Shown: positions 32,969 to 41,283 of the stretch, in pieces
How positions within the stretch are numbered: the first letter of the stretch is position 1
Layout: each line of letters starts with the position of its first letter
Origin: Streptomyces sp.
Lineage (GTDB): Bacteria; Actinomycetota; Actinomycetes; Streptomycetales; Streptomycetaceae
Direction of reading: 5' to 3'
Assembly: GCF_019510245.1 (NCBI RefSeq)
Contig: NZ_JAEKKT010000180.1
Coordinates: 1 to 64,000 of the forward strand
Length of the DNA: 64,000 nt
The notes under the pieces: generated by a model
Told to the model about the DNA's origin: nothing
Database searches by the model: none
The model's input: the letters and a program-made list of their open reading frames with translations, nothing else
Program-made: the position numbers and the translations under genes

Positions 32969-33222
32969 CCAACGTAACGTGGCGCAAGAGCAGCTACAGC
33001 AACTCCGACGGCGGGCAGTGCATCGAAGTCTCCGACGACCTCCTCCGCACCGCCTCCTGGCACAAGAGCAGCTACAGCAACACAGCTGGTGGCGATTGCC
33101 TCGAAGTAGCCGCCAATCTCCCCTCCCTCGTCCCCGTCCGTGACAGCAAGGACCCCTCCCGCGGAACCCTCCTCTTCGAAGCCTCCGCCTGGGCGGCCTT
33201 CGTCGAGCGGGTGGGGCGCTGA
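32950..33222 (+). CDS. Double DUF397 protein
   Basis: 90 residues containing two DUF397 openings in tandem: WRKSSYSNSDGGQCIEVSDD and then WHKSSYSNTAGGDCLEVA, followed by one complete C-terminal part (VPVRDSKDP, FEASAWAAFVERV). The internal duplication covers the first half of the domain only. Partner of the Scr1-type regulator with which it overlaps. GTG start. Confidence 0.9.
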   Translation: MRAINLTNVTWRKSSYSNSDGGQCIEVSDDLLRTASWHKSSYSNTAGGDCLEVAANLPSLVPVRDSKDPSRGTLLFEASAWAAFVERVGR

Positions 33223-33971
33223 TGCTGGACTACGGCCTCGACACCTCCGGATTAGATCGCGACCTCGGCCTGCCCGGCCTGGTCGCCGAAGGCGATGAGC
33301 TCGACGCGCTGGTGTCGGCGCACGCCGACTGGTCGCTGCCCACGCCGGCCGAGGGCTGGACGATCGCCCACCAGATCGCTCACCTCGCGGCGGCTGACGC
33401 GAACGTGCTGGTCGCCGTACGGAAGCCCGACGCGTTCGACGCGGGTGGGCACGACGCGGATCGCGACGCCGCCGAGGGTGCGGCCAGGCCCCGGCCGGCG
33501 CTGCTGGCGGAGTGGCGCGCGGGGCGGGCCGAGGTGGCGGCGGCGCTGCGGGACACGGCACTGGACCACGCGTTCCCCTGGTACGGCTCGCAGCTCACCG
33601 CAACGCTCATGGTGCCGCTCCGGTTGATGGAGACGTGGGCGCACGGCCAGGACGTCTACGACACGCACGGTGTCCCGCACCGCGCGACGGGCCGGCTCCG
33701 GCACATCGCCGCGTTGGGAGTGATCGGGCGGGAGCTGTCCTTCTACGCGGCCCAACTGCCCATGCCGACCGAGCCGTTCCGGGTCGAGCTGACCGGTCCC
33801 GACGGCCGGACCTGGGTGTGGGGCCCCGAGGACGCCGCGCAACGGATCCGGGGCAGCGCCCTCGACTTCTGCCTCCGGGTCACGCACCGCAGGTCCCTCG
33901 CCGAGACCGGCCTCACCGCGGTGGGCGAGGACGCGAAGAAGTGGCTCGACGTCGCTCGCGTCTTCCTCTGA
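33222..33971 (+). CDS. Maleylpyruvate-isomerase-like (DinB fold) TIGR03084-type protein
   Basis: 249 residues. The N-terminal four-helix DinB-like fold has likely metal-binding histidines in AHQIAHLAAADANV and METWAHGQDVYDTHG; the C-terminal region is a sterol-carrier-like appendage. The start ATG overlaps the DUF397 stop (TGATG). Mycothiol-dependent enzymes share this fold and the window encodes mycothiol synthesis genes, so thiol-dependent isomerase or transferase chemistry is possible but unproven. Confidence 0.85.
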   Translation: MLDYGLDTSGLDRDLGLPGLVAEGDELDALVSAHADWSLPTPAEGWTIAHQIAHLAAADANVLVAVRKPDAFDAGGHDADRDAAEGAARPRPALLAEWRAGRAEVAAALRDTALDHAFPWYGSQLTATLMVPLRLMETWAHGQDVYDTHGVPHRATGRLRHIAALGVIGRELSFYAAQLPMPTEPFRVELTGPDGRTWVWGPEDAAQRIRGSALDFCLRVTHRRSLAETGLTAVGEDAKKWLDVARVFL

Positions 33972-33977
33972 CCCCGG

Positions 33978-34844
33978 TCAACCGTAAGCCGCGAGTGCCA
34001 CCCGCACGAACGACCGCAGCAACGGATTCCCGTCCCCCTGCGCCCACGCCACCACCACCCGGCTCGGCGGCATGTCGGCGACCGGTACGACCGTGAGCCC
34101 GTCGCCCGGGTCGTGGCCGGCGAGCGTCATGCCGACCGTGCCGTTCCAGAGCACCGCCTGCCGGCACTCCTGGACGGCCCGCACGACCGGCCCCTCCCGT
34201 GCCTCCCCGCCGTTCCAGTACGACTGCCAGAGCGGGTCCGTGCCCTCCGGGAACCGGAACCAGCGCCGGTCGGCGAGGTCGGCCAGCTCCAGGCTCTCCC
34301 GGCCGGCCAGCGGATCGTCGGCGCGGAGCAGCGCCCCCACCGGATCGGCCCGCAACTCCCGCACCGCCAGCCCTGTTCCGTCGAACGGCGCGCGGGTGAG
34401 GGCGACGTCGACGGCACCGGCGTGCAACCCGCACGTGGGGTCCGTCAGGTCGGTCTCGCGGATGCGGATCTCGACGCCCGGGTGGCGTTCGCGGTACGCA
34501 CGGGCCAGCCGCCGTACCCCCGGATCGGTGCTGTCGCCGAGGAGGCCGACGGTCAGGACGGCGGTCCCCGCCGCCGTCGCGACCCGCACGCGCAGCCGGT
34601 CGGCCTGGTCGAGCAGTGCGCGGGCCTCGTCCAGGAGGACGGCCCCGACGGGGGTCAGCGCGACCCCTGCCGGCGACCTCTCGAGGAGCCGTGCCCCGAC
34701 CTCGGTCTCCAGCGCCTTGATGGCACGGCTCAGCGGAGGCTGGCTCATGTGGAGCCGTGCGGCGGCCCGGCCGAAGTGGAGTTCCTCGGCGACCGCCACG
34801 AAATAGCGCAGCGTCCGTAGCTCCATACGCTCTATACGCTCCAT
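33978..34844 (-). CDS. LysR-family transcriptional regulator
   Basis: 288 residues. The classic N-terminal winged helix is MELRTLRYFVAVAEELHFGRAAARLHMSQPPLSRAIKALE; a ligand-binding domain follows. Two starts are possible: ATG at 34844, which lies six bases after TATCGT and would be leaderless, or the internal ATG at 34826. It is divergent from a cupin/DoxX operon with an LTTR-type site between them, which is the usual arrangement for autoregulation and control of the neighbour. Confidence 0.92.
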   Translation of the reverse strand: MERIERMELRTLRYFVAVAEELHFGRAAARLHMSQPPLSRAIKALETEVGARLLERSPAGVALTPVGAVLLDEARALLDQADRLRVRVATAAGTAVLTVGLLGDSTDPGVRRLARAYRERHPGVEIRIRETDLTDPTCGLHAGAVDVALTRAPFDGTGLAVRELRADPVGALLRADDPLAGRESLELADLADRRWFRFPEGTDPLWQSYWNGGEAREGPVVRAVQECRQAVLWNGTVGMTLAGHDPGDGLTVVPVADMPPSRVVVAWAQGDGNPLLRSFVRVALAAYG

Positions 34845-34853
34845 ACAGCAACG

Positions 34854-34868
34854 ATACCGATCGGGTAT
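34854..34868. promoter_or_regulatory. LysR-type operator ATACC-N5-GGTAT
   Basis: ATACC-GATCG-GGTAT lies between the divergent LysR and cupin genes, inside a slightly longer palindrome (GATACC...GGTATC, 34853-34869). It fits the T-N11-A interrupted dyad of LysR binding sites and overlaps the likely -10 of the lysR gene. Confidence 0.7.
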
Positions 34869-34924
34869 CGGGTCGGCGGAACAGGTCTTGGACGGCTGGA
34901 CCGCCCTGGGCGTCGAATCGGAGC

Positions 34925-35404
34925 ATGACGACTCACGACAACAACGTCCATCCCGCGGTATCCGTCGTCGGGCCCGGCGACGGCGAGGTGCTGATGCTCG
35001 GCACCACCCGGATGCGCGTCCTGGAGGACGGCCGTACCACCGGCCACCGCCTCGGCCTCGCCGAGTCCGTCCTCGCGCCGCACACCCCCGGTCCGCCGCA
35101 GCACCGGCACGCGCGGCACGACGAGGGCTTCTACGTCATCTCCGGCTCGGTGCGCTTCACCGTCGGGGGCGAGGAGTACGACGCCACGGCCGGAACCCTC
35201 GTCATGGTGCCGCCCGGCGCCCCGCACACCTTCGCCAACGTCACCGGCGAACCGGCCGTCATGCTCAGCACGTTCACCCCCGACCTGTACGTGCAGTACT
35301 TCCGGGACCTGCGGGACCTGTTCGCCACTGGTGAGCCGCCGAGCCCGAGCGTGAGCGCCGAGGTCATGAGCCGCTACGCCACCGAGCCGGCCACCTCCTC
35401 ATGA
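34925..35404 (+). CDS. Cupin-domain protein
   Basis: 159 residues. Cupin motif 1 is HRHARHDEGFYVISGSV and motif 2 is PPGAPHTFANV, supplying His and Glu ligands for a metal. Small cupins of this type are dioxygenases, isomerases or sensors. Divergent from the LysR gene and coupled by ATGA to a DoxX-like gene, so likely induced by the LysR protein. Substrate unknown. Confidence 0.9.
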   Translation: MTTHDNNVHPAVSVVGPGDGEVLMLGTTRMRVLEDGRTTGHRLGLAESVLAPHTPGPPQHRHARHDEGFYVISGSVRFTVGGEEYDATAGTLVMVPPGAPHTFANVTGEPAVMLSTFTPDLYVQYFRDLRDLFATGEPPSPSVSAEVMSRYATEPATSS

Positions 35405-35760
35405 GCGTCGCGTACTGGGTGGTGGCCGGTCTGCTCGCCCTCTTCTACCTCTACGCGGGCGGGCTGAAGGTCGTGGGGAGCAGGGAGCGGCTGCTGCCGA
35501 TGATGGCGTGGGTGGACGGCACGCCGATGCCGGCCGTGCGGGCGATCGGGGGCGTCGAGGTCCTCGGTGCGGCCGGCCTCGTCCTGCCGCGCCTGACCGG
35601 CGTCGCGCCCCGGCTGGGCCTGGCCGCCGCCGTCGGGTTCGTCCTGCTCCAGGTCGGCGCGGTCAGGGTCCATTTGAGGATGGGGGACCGCCAAGTGGCC
35701 CTCAATCTCGTGCTCTTGCTCGCGGCGGGGGCGACTGTCGGGCTGGCGGCGGTGTCCTGA
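35401..35760 (+). CDS. DoxX-like membrane protein
   Basis: 119 residues with four predicted membrane helices and the DoxX-type opening (WVVAGLLALFYLYAGGLKVVG). The ATG overlaps the cupin gene stop. DoxX-family proteins are linked to thiol and oxidative-stress homeostasis in actinobacteria; the exact role here is unclear. Confidence 0.88.
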   Translation: MSVAYWVVAGLLALFYLYAGGLKVVGSRERLLPMMAWVDGTPMPAVRAIGGVEVLGAAGLVLPRLTGVAPRLGLAAAVGFVLLQVGAVRVHLRMGDRQVALNLVLLLAAGATVGLAAVS

Positions 35761-35859
35761 TCGTAATTAATCCTTGTACAACTCATTGAACGGACCACGA
35801 GTCTCCTGTGGCGCGCGGATCAAGGAATCCGTGCTCCCGTTTGTGCACAGGGGGACGAA

Positions 35860-36666
35860 ATGGACGTACCAGATACACCGCCGGGACCTCGGCCGGAACC
35901 ACCACAGGAAACAGCGCCGGAATCGCTTCCGGACGCCTCGCCCGCGCGTGGGCGGAGGGCGGGCCGTACCGCCGCGCTGATCGCCGGTGCCGCCGTGCTC
36001 GGCGTCGTGGCCGGCGCCTGCGTCGGCTACCTCGTCCAGGCCGACCGGACGCCCACCGCCCTGCCGTCCCTCTCCCAGCCGTCGGTCGCGCAGGCGAAGG
36101 GCGCCGGTCCGGAGCCGCTGTCGGCCGCCGAGGACCGGAAGGTCAAGGTCGACGGCGACCTGCGCAAGCTGCTGCTGAAGAAGCCGAGCGGCGCGCGCAA
36201 GGGGCTGTACACGGTGGGGACCGACGGCTGGATGGACCTGACCGAGTACGCGGACACCTTCGACAAGCCGGCCGCGGCCTTCCGCAACCTGGTCGCGGAG
36301 GACGACTTCCGGCGGGCGGCCGCCACCACCTGGCGGGAAGGCAGCACCTACAGCGTCGAGATCCGGCTGATCCAGTACCGGCAGGAAGAGAACGGCTCGA
36401 CGGCCGAGGACGCGGCGGCGGACGCGTACTACTGGGCCGACTCGGCCGCCGAGGACACCGAGAGCTGGCCGGTCCCCGGCACCGGCGACGGCATGGCGTA
36501 CGTCCACCACAAGCCCGACAGCAAGCCGGGCTATCTGGACATGTACTCGGCCGAGGCACACGCCTGGCGCGGTGACATCGCCATGGAGATCTGGGTCTAC
36601 GACACGAAGCCGATCCCGAAGGCGAAGATCATGGATCTGGCGAAGCGGCAGATGGAGCGGCTGTGA
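35860..36666 (+). CDS. Single-pass membrane protein, first of three paralogues
   Basis: 268 residues. A Pro/Glu-rich cytoplasmic N-terminus precedes one membrane helix at about 39-60 and an extracytoplasmic domain containing DLRKLLLKKP, GTDGWMDLTEYADTF and YSVEIRLIQYRQ. The same spacing of DLRKL, GTDGW and a late I-x-L-x-Q-F/Y motif recurs in the third gene of this operon, so they are diverged paralogues. Stop overlaps the next start (GTGA). No known family recognised. Confidence 0.75.
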   Translation: MDVPDTPPGPRPEPPQETAPESLPDASPARGRRAGRTAALIAGAAVLGVVAGACVGYLVQADRTPTALPSLSQPSVAQAKGAGPEPLSAAEDRKVKVDGDLRKLLLKKPSGARKGLYTVGTDGWMDLTEYADTFDKPAAAFRNLVAEDDFRRAAATTWREGSTYSVEIRLIQYRQEENGSTAEDAAADAYYWADSAAEDTESWPVPGTGDGMAYVHHKPDSKPGYLDMYSAEAHAWRGDIAMEIWVYDTKPIPKAKIMDLAKRQMERL

Positions 36667-37712
36667 GCGAGCAATCCGTGAACCCCGAGACCACGACACC
36701 GGGCACGGCCGTCCCCGAGCCGGCGGTCTCCGAGGCCGTATCCGAGCGGGCGGTCCTCGACGCCGTTCCTGAGTCGGCGCTCCCGGAGGCCGTTCCTGAA
36801 GCGGCGGTCTCCGGGGAAATATCTGAGCCAGTGGTCTTCGAAGCCGTATCCGAGTCGCCGCTCTCCGACGCCGTGTCCGATTCGGCGCTCTCCGAGGACG
36901 TTTCTGAGCCGACGATCCCCGAAGCCGTTTCCGCCGTGCCCCTTCCCGCCCCCGCCCCCGACGCTGCGGCTCCGGCGGCGCGGTCCCGGCGGCGTACCGG
37001 TGTCTTCGTCACCGCCGGCGTCCTCGCCGCGGCCGTCGTCGCGGGTGCCGCCTGTACGGTCGTGACCGTGCGTGCCGCGGACCGCGACCCCGGTGCCCCG
37101 GTCTGGAGCCTGCCCAAGGACTCCAAGAGCGTGCGGGCGGCGACGGAGACCGGTCTCCAGGGGGTGCTGCTGCCGTACGAAAAGGGCCGGTACGGGCGTG
37201 GCCCGGACCTGGCCGGGTTCGGGTCGGACGTGCGGCTGACCGGCGCCCAGGCCACGGCGCTGCGCAAGGAGTCGATCCAGGACCTGCCGCGTTCGCAGCG
37301 CCGGGAGCTGGACCGGCAGATCGACAGGAACCCGGTCAAGGGCATGGTGATGCGCAGCTACCTGTACACCGCCGGGGCCGAGGACGACGAGTACACGATG
37401 GACATCCAGCTGGCGCAGATGGAGAACCGGGCCACGGTCCGCTCCATCGCCACCGCCGAGCGGGAGCTCTTCGACTCGCTGGACATCTTCCGCAAGGGCC
37501 CGGAGATCGCGGGGTACAAGGACTCGACCTCGTGCTTCCTGCCGCCGGCCGATTCGGGCGAGAAGCTGGACTCGATGCTCTGCTACGGCTACGTGGGCGA
37601 CGTCCTGGTCGCCGCCACGGCCACCGCGGCCAAGCCGCTGGACACGAAGAGCGCGGCGGACATGCTGCACGCCCAGCTCGAACGGATCAAGGACCCGGGG
37701 GCGGCCGTATGA
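36663..37712 (+). CDS. Single-pass membrane protein with degenerate repeats, second of three paralogues
   Basis: 349 residues. The N-terminal about 90 residues are degenerate 8-10 residue repeats of the type (P/S)EAV(P/S)E, encoded by roughly 30-base repeats. A membrane helix at about 112-134 follows, then an extracytoplasmic domain with DMLHAQLERIKD at the end and a Cys pair (SCFLPP, LCYGYVG). GTG start overlaps the previous stop, and its stop overlaps the next ATG. Function unknown. Confidence 0.72.
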   Translation: MSEQSVNPETTTPGTAVPEPAVSEAVSERAVLDAVPESALPEAVPEAAVSGEISEPVVFEAVSESPLSDAVSDSALSEDVSEPTIPEAVSAVPLPAPAPDAAAPAARSRRRTGVFVTAGVLAAAVVAGAACTVVTVRAADRDPGAPVWSLPKDSKSVRAATETGLQGVLLPYEKGRYGRGPDLAGFGSDVRLTGAQATALRKESIQDLPRSQRRELDRQIDRNPVKGMVMRSYLYTAGAEDDEYTMDIQLAQMENRATVRSIATAERELFDSLDIFRKGPEIAGYKDSTSCFLPPADSGEKLDSMLCYGYVGDVLVAATATAAKPLDTKSAADMLHAQLERIKDPGAAV

Positions 37713-38943
37713 CCACCGAGACGAACACGAACACGGACCCGAACGAGGCCCCGAACACGGCCTCCGCCACGCTCCCGGCTCCGGCTCAGGCTGCGGCCTC
37801 GGCCCCGGACCTGCTCGTGGCTCCGGCTCCGGCCCCGGCTCCGGCTCCGGCCTCGGCTCCGGCCGCAGCTCCGGCCGGGCCCCGGACCTGCTCGTGGCTC
37901 CGGCTCCGGCCCCGGCTCCGGCTCCGGCCTCGGCTCCGGCCGCAGCTCCGGCCGCGGCCTCGGCCCCGGCTCCGGCTGCGGCCTCGGCCCCGGCTCCGGC
38001 TGCGGCCTCGGCCCCGGCCCCGGCTGCGGCCTCGGCCCGGGACCTGCTCGTGGCTCCGGCTCTGGCTCTGGCCCCGGCCTCGGCCCCGGCCCCGGCTCTG
38101 GCTTCGGACCCGCTCCCGGCCCCGGCCCCGGGCCCCGACCCGCTCCCGGCCCCGGACGTCGCGCAGCCCGTGAAGAAGGACCGGCGGCTGCTGCGGGCCA
38201 CGCTCCGGTGGGTCGCCGCCGTGGCCGTCTTCGGGGTTGTCGGGACCGGAACGGCGTACGGCATCACGCGGCTCGACCGCACCGACGTACCCGGTCTCGC
38301 CACGCACTCCGACGGCCGCTGGACGTACCCCGTCCTCGTGAAGCCCCCGCTGCCCTCCGGCAGCCCGGGCCCGAACGACGACGCCCGCAACCCGGCCGGC
38401 ACCCACTACGCCGACCTGCGGAAACTGGTCCTGCCGGCGCCGGAGGGCGGCACCGTCGACGCCTCGCTCAAGGGCACGGACGGCTGGCTGCCGACGAAGG
38501 GCTTCCTCGCCGAGTTCGCCACCGCGGACGACCGCGAGGAGCTGCGCCAGACGCTCGTCGACAACGGCCTGCGGCACATCACCGCCCGCGGCTGGACCAC
38601 CCCCGACGGCACGCACACCCGGATCTACCTGCTCCAGTTCGACACGGCCGCGGTCGCGGAGGCGATCCTCAACGGGAAGTTCATGAGCCAGGCGGCGCCG
38701 TCCTACGCGCTGCGCGACGGCGACCAGTACGAACTCGACGGGAAGTTCCCGGACCCGGCCCGGATCGAGCACGTCCTGCTGGCGCCCTACACGGAGCTCA
38801 AGCCGTACGGCGCCCGGCAGGCCCGGCAGGCCTACCTGGCCTCCGGCGACACCGTCGGCGTGATCATCCAGTCCCGCAAGGGCAGCGCGCCCGCCGTCCC
38901 CTTCGAGCAGACGGTGACCCTGCAGAGCGAACTGCTGGACTGA
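37709..38943 (+). pseudogene. Third paralogue, thrown out of frame by a 77-bp tandem duplication
   Basis: From ATG 37709 the frame encodes MTTETNTNTDPNEAPNTA and an Ala/Pro repeat, but after about 56 codons it shifts into Arg/Leu-rich sequence and would give a 154-residue product. The correct distal frame encodes an Ala/Pro tract, a membrane helix near 38200-38265 and an extracytoplasmic domain (HYADLRKLVLP, GTDGWLPTKGF, RIYLLQF) to the TGA at 38943. A perfect 77-base tandem duplication accounts exactly for the shift: removing one copy leaves 1158 bases, a clean 385-residue ORF. Confidence 0.8.
37801..37954 (+). repeat. Perfect 77-bp tandem duplication
   Basis: 37801-37877 and 37878-37954 are identical base for base, both beginning GGCCCCGGACCTGCTCGTGG. 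They lie in an Ala/Pro-coding repeat tract. Because 77 is not a multiple of three, the duplication changes reading frame. Confidence 0.93.
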
Positions 38944-38971
38944 CCCCGCAGGGGTACACCTCGCCAAGAGC

Positions 38972-39004
38972 GCCGGGCCCGGGCCGCGTAAGCTGGGGCC
39001 CGGC
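38972..39004 (+). terminator. Hairpin after the three-gene membrane operon
   Basis: A 9-bp GC stem (GCCGGGCCC 38972-38980 with GGGCCCGGC 38996-39004) and a 15-base loop, 29 bases after the operon's last stop. It ends in CTCTTG and not a clear U run. Confidence 0.5.
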
Positions 39005-39041
39005 TCTTGTACGTACGCCCGACCTCGCTCAAGGAGCACCC

Positions 39042-39140
39042 GTGGAAGCCTTCTTCGAAACCCTGCTGGTCCTGGTCTGCGTCGGCGTCCTCGCCTTCGC
39101 CTGGCTGACCGTGAAGAAGCTGTACCAGGGCCAGCGCTGA
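39042..39140 (+). CDS. 32-residue single-pass membrane microprotein
   Basis: GTG at 39042 preceded by AAGGAG at ideal distance; product VEAFFETLLVLVCVGVLAF and then WLTVKKLYQGQR. It is one membrane helix with a basic C-terminal tail, most likely N-out. It sits 35 bases before the nitrobindin-like gene. Strong ribosome binding site and clean composition support a real gene. Function unknown. Confidence 0.7.
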   Translation: MEAFFETLLVLVCVGVLAFAWLTVKKLYQGQR

Positions 39141-39175
39141 ACCGAGTCCGAGCCCGAGTCTAGGAACCACCACTC

Positions 39176-39751
39176 ATGATCGAGATTCCGTCCGACCTGC
39201 ACAAGGACCTGGTCCCGCTCGCCTTTCTGCTCGGCAGCTGGGCCGGCGCGGGTGTCCACGACTTCCCGGGCTCCGAGAAGTGCAACTTCGGCCAGGAAGT
39301 CACCTTCAGCCACGACGGACGGGACTTCCTGGAGTACCACTCCCGCACCTGGGTGCTGGACCACGACGGCAACAAGGTCCGCCCGCTGGAGACGGAGTCC
39401 GGCTTCTGGCGCATCGACGCCCACCGCAAGGTCGAGGTCACGATGGTCCGCGACGACGGCGTGATCGAGATCTGGTACGGCGAGATGGCCGACCAGAAGC
39501 CCCAGATCGACCTGGTCACCGACGCCGTCGCCCGGACCGCCGCCTCCGCCCCCTACAGCGGTGGCAAGCGCCTCTACGGCTACGTCAAGAGCGACCTGAT
39601 GTGGGTCGGCGAGAAGCAGACCCCCGAGGTCGAGCTGCGCCCCTACATGTCGGCGCACCTGAAGAAGGTCGTCACCCCGGAGGACGTCGAGCGCTGGGCC
39701 AAGGCCCTGCCCGACGACATGCCGGACGACGGGATCGCGTTCTTCAAGTAG
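39176..39751 (+). CDS. FABP-like/nitrobindin heme-binding protein
   Basis: 191 residues. The GSWAGAG motif at residues 20-26 corresponds to the GxWxGxG signature of nitrobindin-type ten-stranded beta-barrels (THAP4/DUF1794 family). A late His (MSAHLKK) is the candidate heme ligand. Homologues bind ferric heme and isomerise peroxynitrite. Adjacent to nur, an order conserved in Streptomyces as I recall it. Confidence 0.88.
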   Translation: MIEIPSDLHKDLVPLAFLLGSWAGAGVHDFPGSEKCNFGQEVTFSHDGRDFLEYHSRTWVLDHDGNKVRPLETESGFWRIDAHRKVEVTMVRDDGVIEIWYGEMADQKPQIDLVTDAVARTAASAPYSGGKRLYGYVKSDLMWVGEKQTPEVELRPYMSAHLKKVVTPEDVERWAKALPDDMPDDGIAFFK

Positions 39752-39784
39752 TTCTGGATTTCGGAAGTAGTTCTAGACTTTCGG
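39746..39784 (+). promoter_or_regulatory. Tandem repeat and probable leaderless promoter of nur
   Basis: AAGTAGTTCTGGATTTCGG (39746-39764) is followed at once by a near copy, AAGTAGTTCTAGACTTTCGG (39765-39784). The second copy contains TAGACT at 39774-39779, six bases before the GTG at 39786, the spacing expected of a leaderless transcript. The repeat may also be a regulatory site. Confidence 0.5.
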
Positions 39785-39785
39785 T

Positions 39786-40262
39786 GTGGTGAGCACCGAC
39801 TGGAAGAGCGACCTCAGGCAGCGCGGCTACCGGCTGACGCCGCAGCGGCAACTCGTGCTCGAAGCCGTGGACACCCTTGAGCACGCGACCCCCGACGAAA
39901 TCCTCGGTGAAGTGAGGAAGACCGCGTCGGGGGTCAACATCTCGACGGTCTACCGGACCCTGGAGCTCCTGGAGGAGCTGGGGCTGGTCAGCCACGCCCA
40001 TCTCGGGCACGGTGCACCGACGTACCACCTCGCCGACCGGCACCACCACATCCACCTGGTCTGCCGCGACTGCGAGAACGTGATCGAGGCGGACGTGGCG
40101 GTGGCCGCGGAGTTCACCGCCAAGCTGCGGCGCGACTTCGGCTTCGAGACGGACATGAAACACTTCGCGATCTTCGGGCGTTGCAAGGACTGCACGCTGA
40201 AGAGAGCCACGGCGGCATCCGCCGCGTCCGCGTCCGTCCAGAGTTCAATTACCGAGTCGTAG
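39786..40262 (+). CDS. nur: Fur-family regulator, probably nickel-responsive Nur
   Basis: 158 residues. The winged helix (RLTPQRQLVLEAVDTLEHATPDEIL and NISTVYRTLELLEELGLV) is followed by the metal-binding dimerisation domain with HHHIHLVCRDC (Cys93, Cys96) and a C-terminal CKDC pair (Cys133, Cys136). Fur proteins repress in the metal-bound form. The Nur assignment rests on gene neighbourhood (next to the FABP-like and ygfZ genes, as in S. coelicolor) rather than on a diagnostic residue. GTG starts at 39786 and 39789 are both possible. Confidence 0.8.
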   Translation: MVSTDWKSDLRQRGYRLTPQRQLVLEAVDTLEHATPDEILGEVRKTASGVNISTVYRTLELLEELGLVSHAHLGHGAPTYHLADRHHHIHLVCRDCENVIEADVAVAAEFTAKLRRDFGFETDMKHFAIFGRCKDCTLKRATAASAASASVQSSITES

Positions 40263-40272
40263 GCTTACGCAT

Positions 40273-41238
40273 ATGAAGAGCCCCCTGCTGTCCCTGCCCG
40301 GCGCGGTATCCGCCGAAGGCGTGGACGAAGGCGTCGCCGCGCACTACGGCGACCTGTTCCGCGAGCAGCGCGCCCTCGCCGACGGCGCCGGTTTCGTCGA
40401 CCTCTCCCACCGGGGGGTCGTGGCCGTCACCGGCGAGGACCGCCTCAGCTGGCTGCACCTGCTCCTCACCCAGCACGTCAGCGAACTGCCGGCCGGCGAG
40501 GCCACCGAGGCGCTGATCCTCTCCGCGCACGGCCACATCGAGCACGCGCTGTACCTGGTCGACGACGGCACGACCGTCTGGGCCCACGTCGAGCCGGGCA
40601 CTCAGGAGGCGCTGATCGCCTACCTGGAGTCGATGAAGTTCTTCTACCGGGTGGAGGTCGCCGACCGCACCGCCGACTTCGCCGTCGTCCACCTGCCCGC
40701 CGGCTCCATCGCCGAGGCCCCGGAGGGCGCCGTCGTACGCGAGACGCCGTACGGCCGTGACCTCTTCCTGCCCCGCGCCGACCTGGAGGCGTACGCCGGG
40801 AAGGCCGGCCCTGCCGCCGGGCTGCTCGCCTACGAGGCGCTGCGCGTCGAGCACCACCGGCCCCGGCTCGGTTTCGAGACCGACCACCGGACCATCCCGC
40901 ACGAGCTGGGCTGGATCGGCACCGCGGTCCACCTCCAGAAGGGCTGTTACCGCGGCCAGGAGACCGTGGCCCGCGTCCAGAACCTCGGCAAGCCGCCGCG
41001 CCGCCTGGTCTTCCTCCACCTCGACGGCAGCGAGGTGCACCTGCCGCCGCACGGGACCGAGATCCGGGTGGCCGACGAGGGCGAGGACGGCCGGAAGATC
41101 GGCGTCGTGACGACGTCGGTGCGCCACTTCGAACTGGGCCCGGTCGCCCTGGCGCTGGTCAAGCGCAACGTCCCGACGGACGCCCGGCTGGTCGCGGGGG
41201 AGACGGCCGCGGCACAGGAAGTGATCGTCGAGCCGTAA
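40273..41238 (+). CDS. ygfZ: YgfZ/GcvT-family folate-binding protein
   Basis: 321 residues. The signature K-G-C-Y-x-G-Q-E is present as KGCYRGQETVARVQN near residue 222, with its Cys. YgfZ assists repair or assembly of certain Fe-S enzymes using tetrahydrofolate. The N-terminal half has the aminomethyltransferase-like fold (GFVDLSHRGVVAVTGEDRLSWLHLLLTQ). It lies 10 bases after nur and may be co-transcribed. A bidirectional terminator follows. Confidence 0.92.
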   Translation: MKSPLLSLPGAVSAEGVDEGVAAHYGDLFREQRALADGAGFVDLSHRGVVAVTGEDRLSWLHLLLTQHVSELPAGEATEALILSAHGHIEHALYLVDDGTTVWAHVEPGTQEALIAYLESMKFFYRVEVADRTADFAVVHLPAGSIAEAPEGAVVRETPYGRDLFLPRADLEAYAGKAGPAAGLLAYEALRVEHHRPRLGFETDHRTIPHELGWIGTAVHLQKGCYRGQETVARVQNLGKPPRRLVFLHLDGSEVHLPPHGTEIRVADEGEDGRKIGVVTTSVRHFELGPVALALVKRNVPTDARLVAGETAAAQEVIVEP

Positions 41239-41251
41239 CCCCGCCGTGCGC

Positions 41252-41283
41252 AGTCCTCCCCTCCCTTCGAGGAGGGGAGGACT
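41252..41283. terminator. Bidirectional terminator between ygfZ and dtd
   Basis: A perfect 13-bp stem, AGTCCTCCCCTCC (41252-41264) with GGAGGGGAGGACT (41271-41283), and the 6-base loop CTTCGA. It sits between convergent genes and touches the dtd stop codon. Confidence 0.88.

Noticed and set aside
37790..38160. Collagen-like or separate Arg-rich protein read from the GC repeat tract
   Set aside because: The Arg/Leu-rich translation arises only after the frameshift; the Ala/Pro frame is continuous with the downstream membrane and outer domains.
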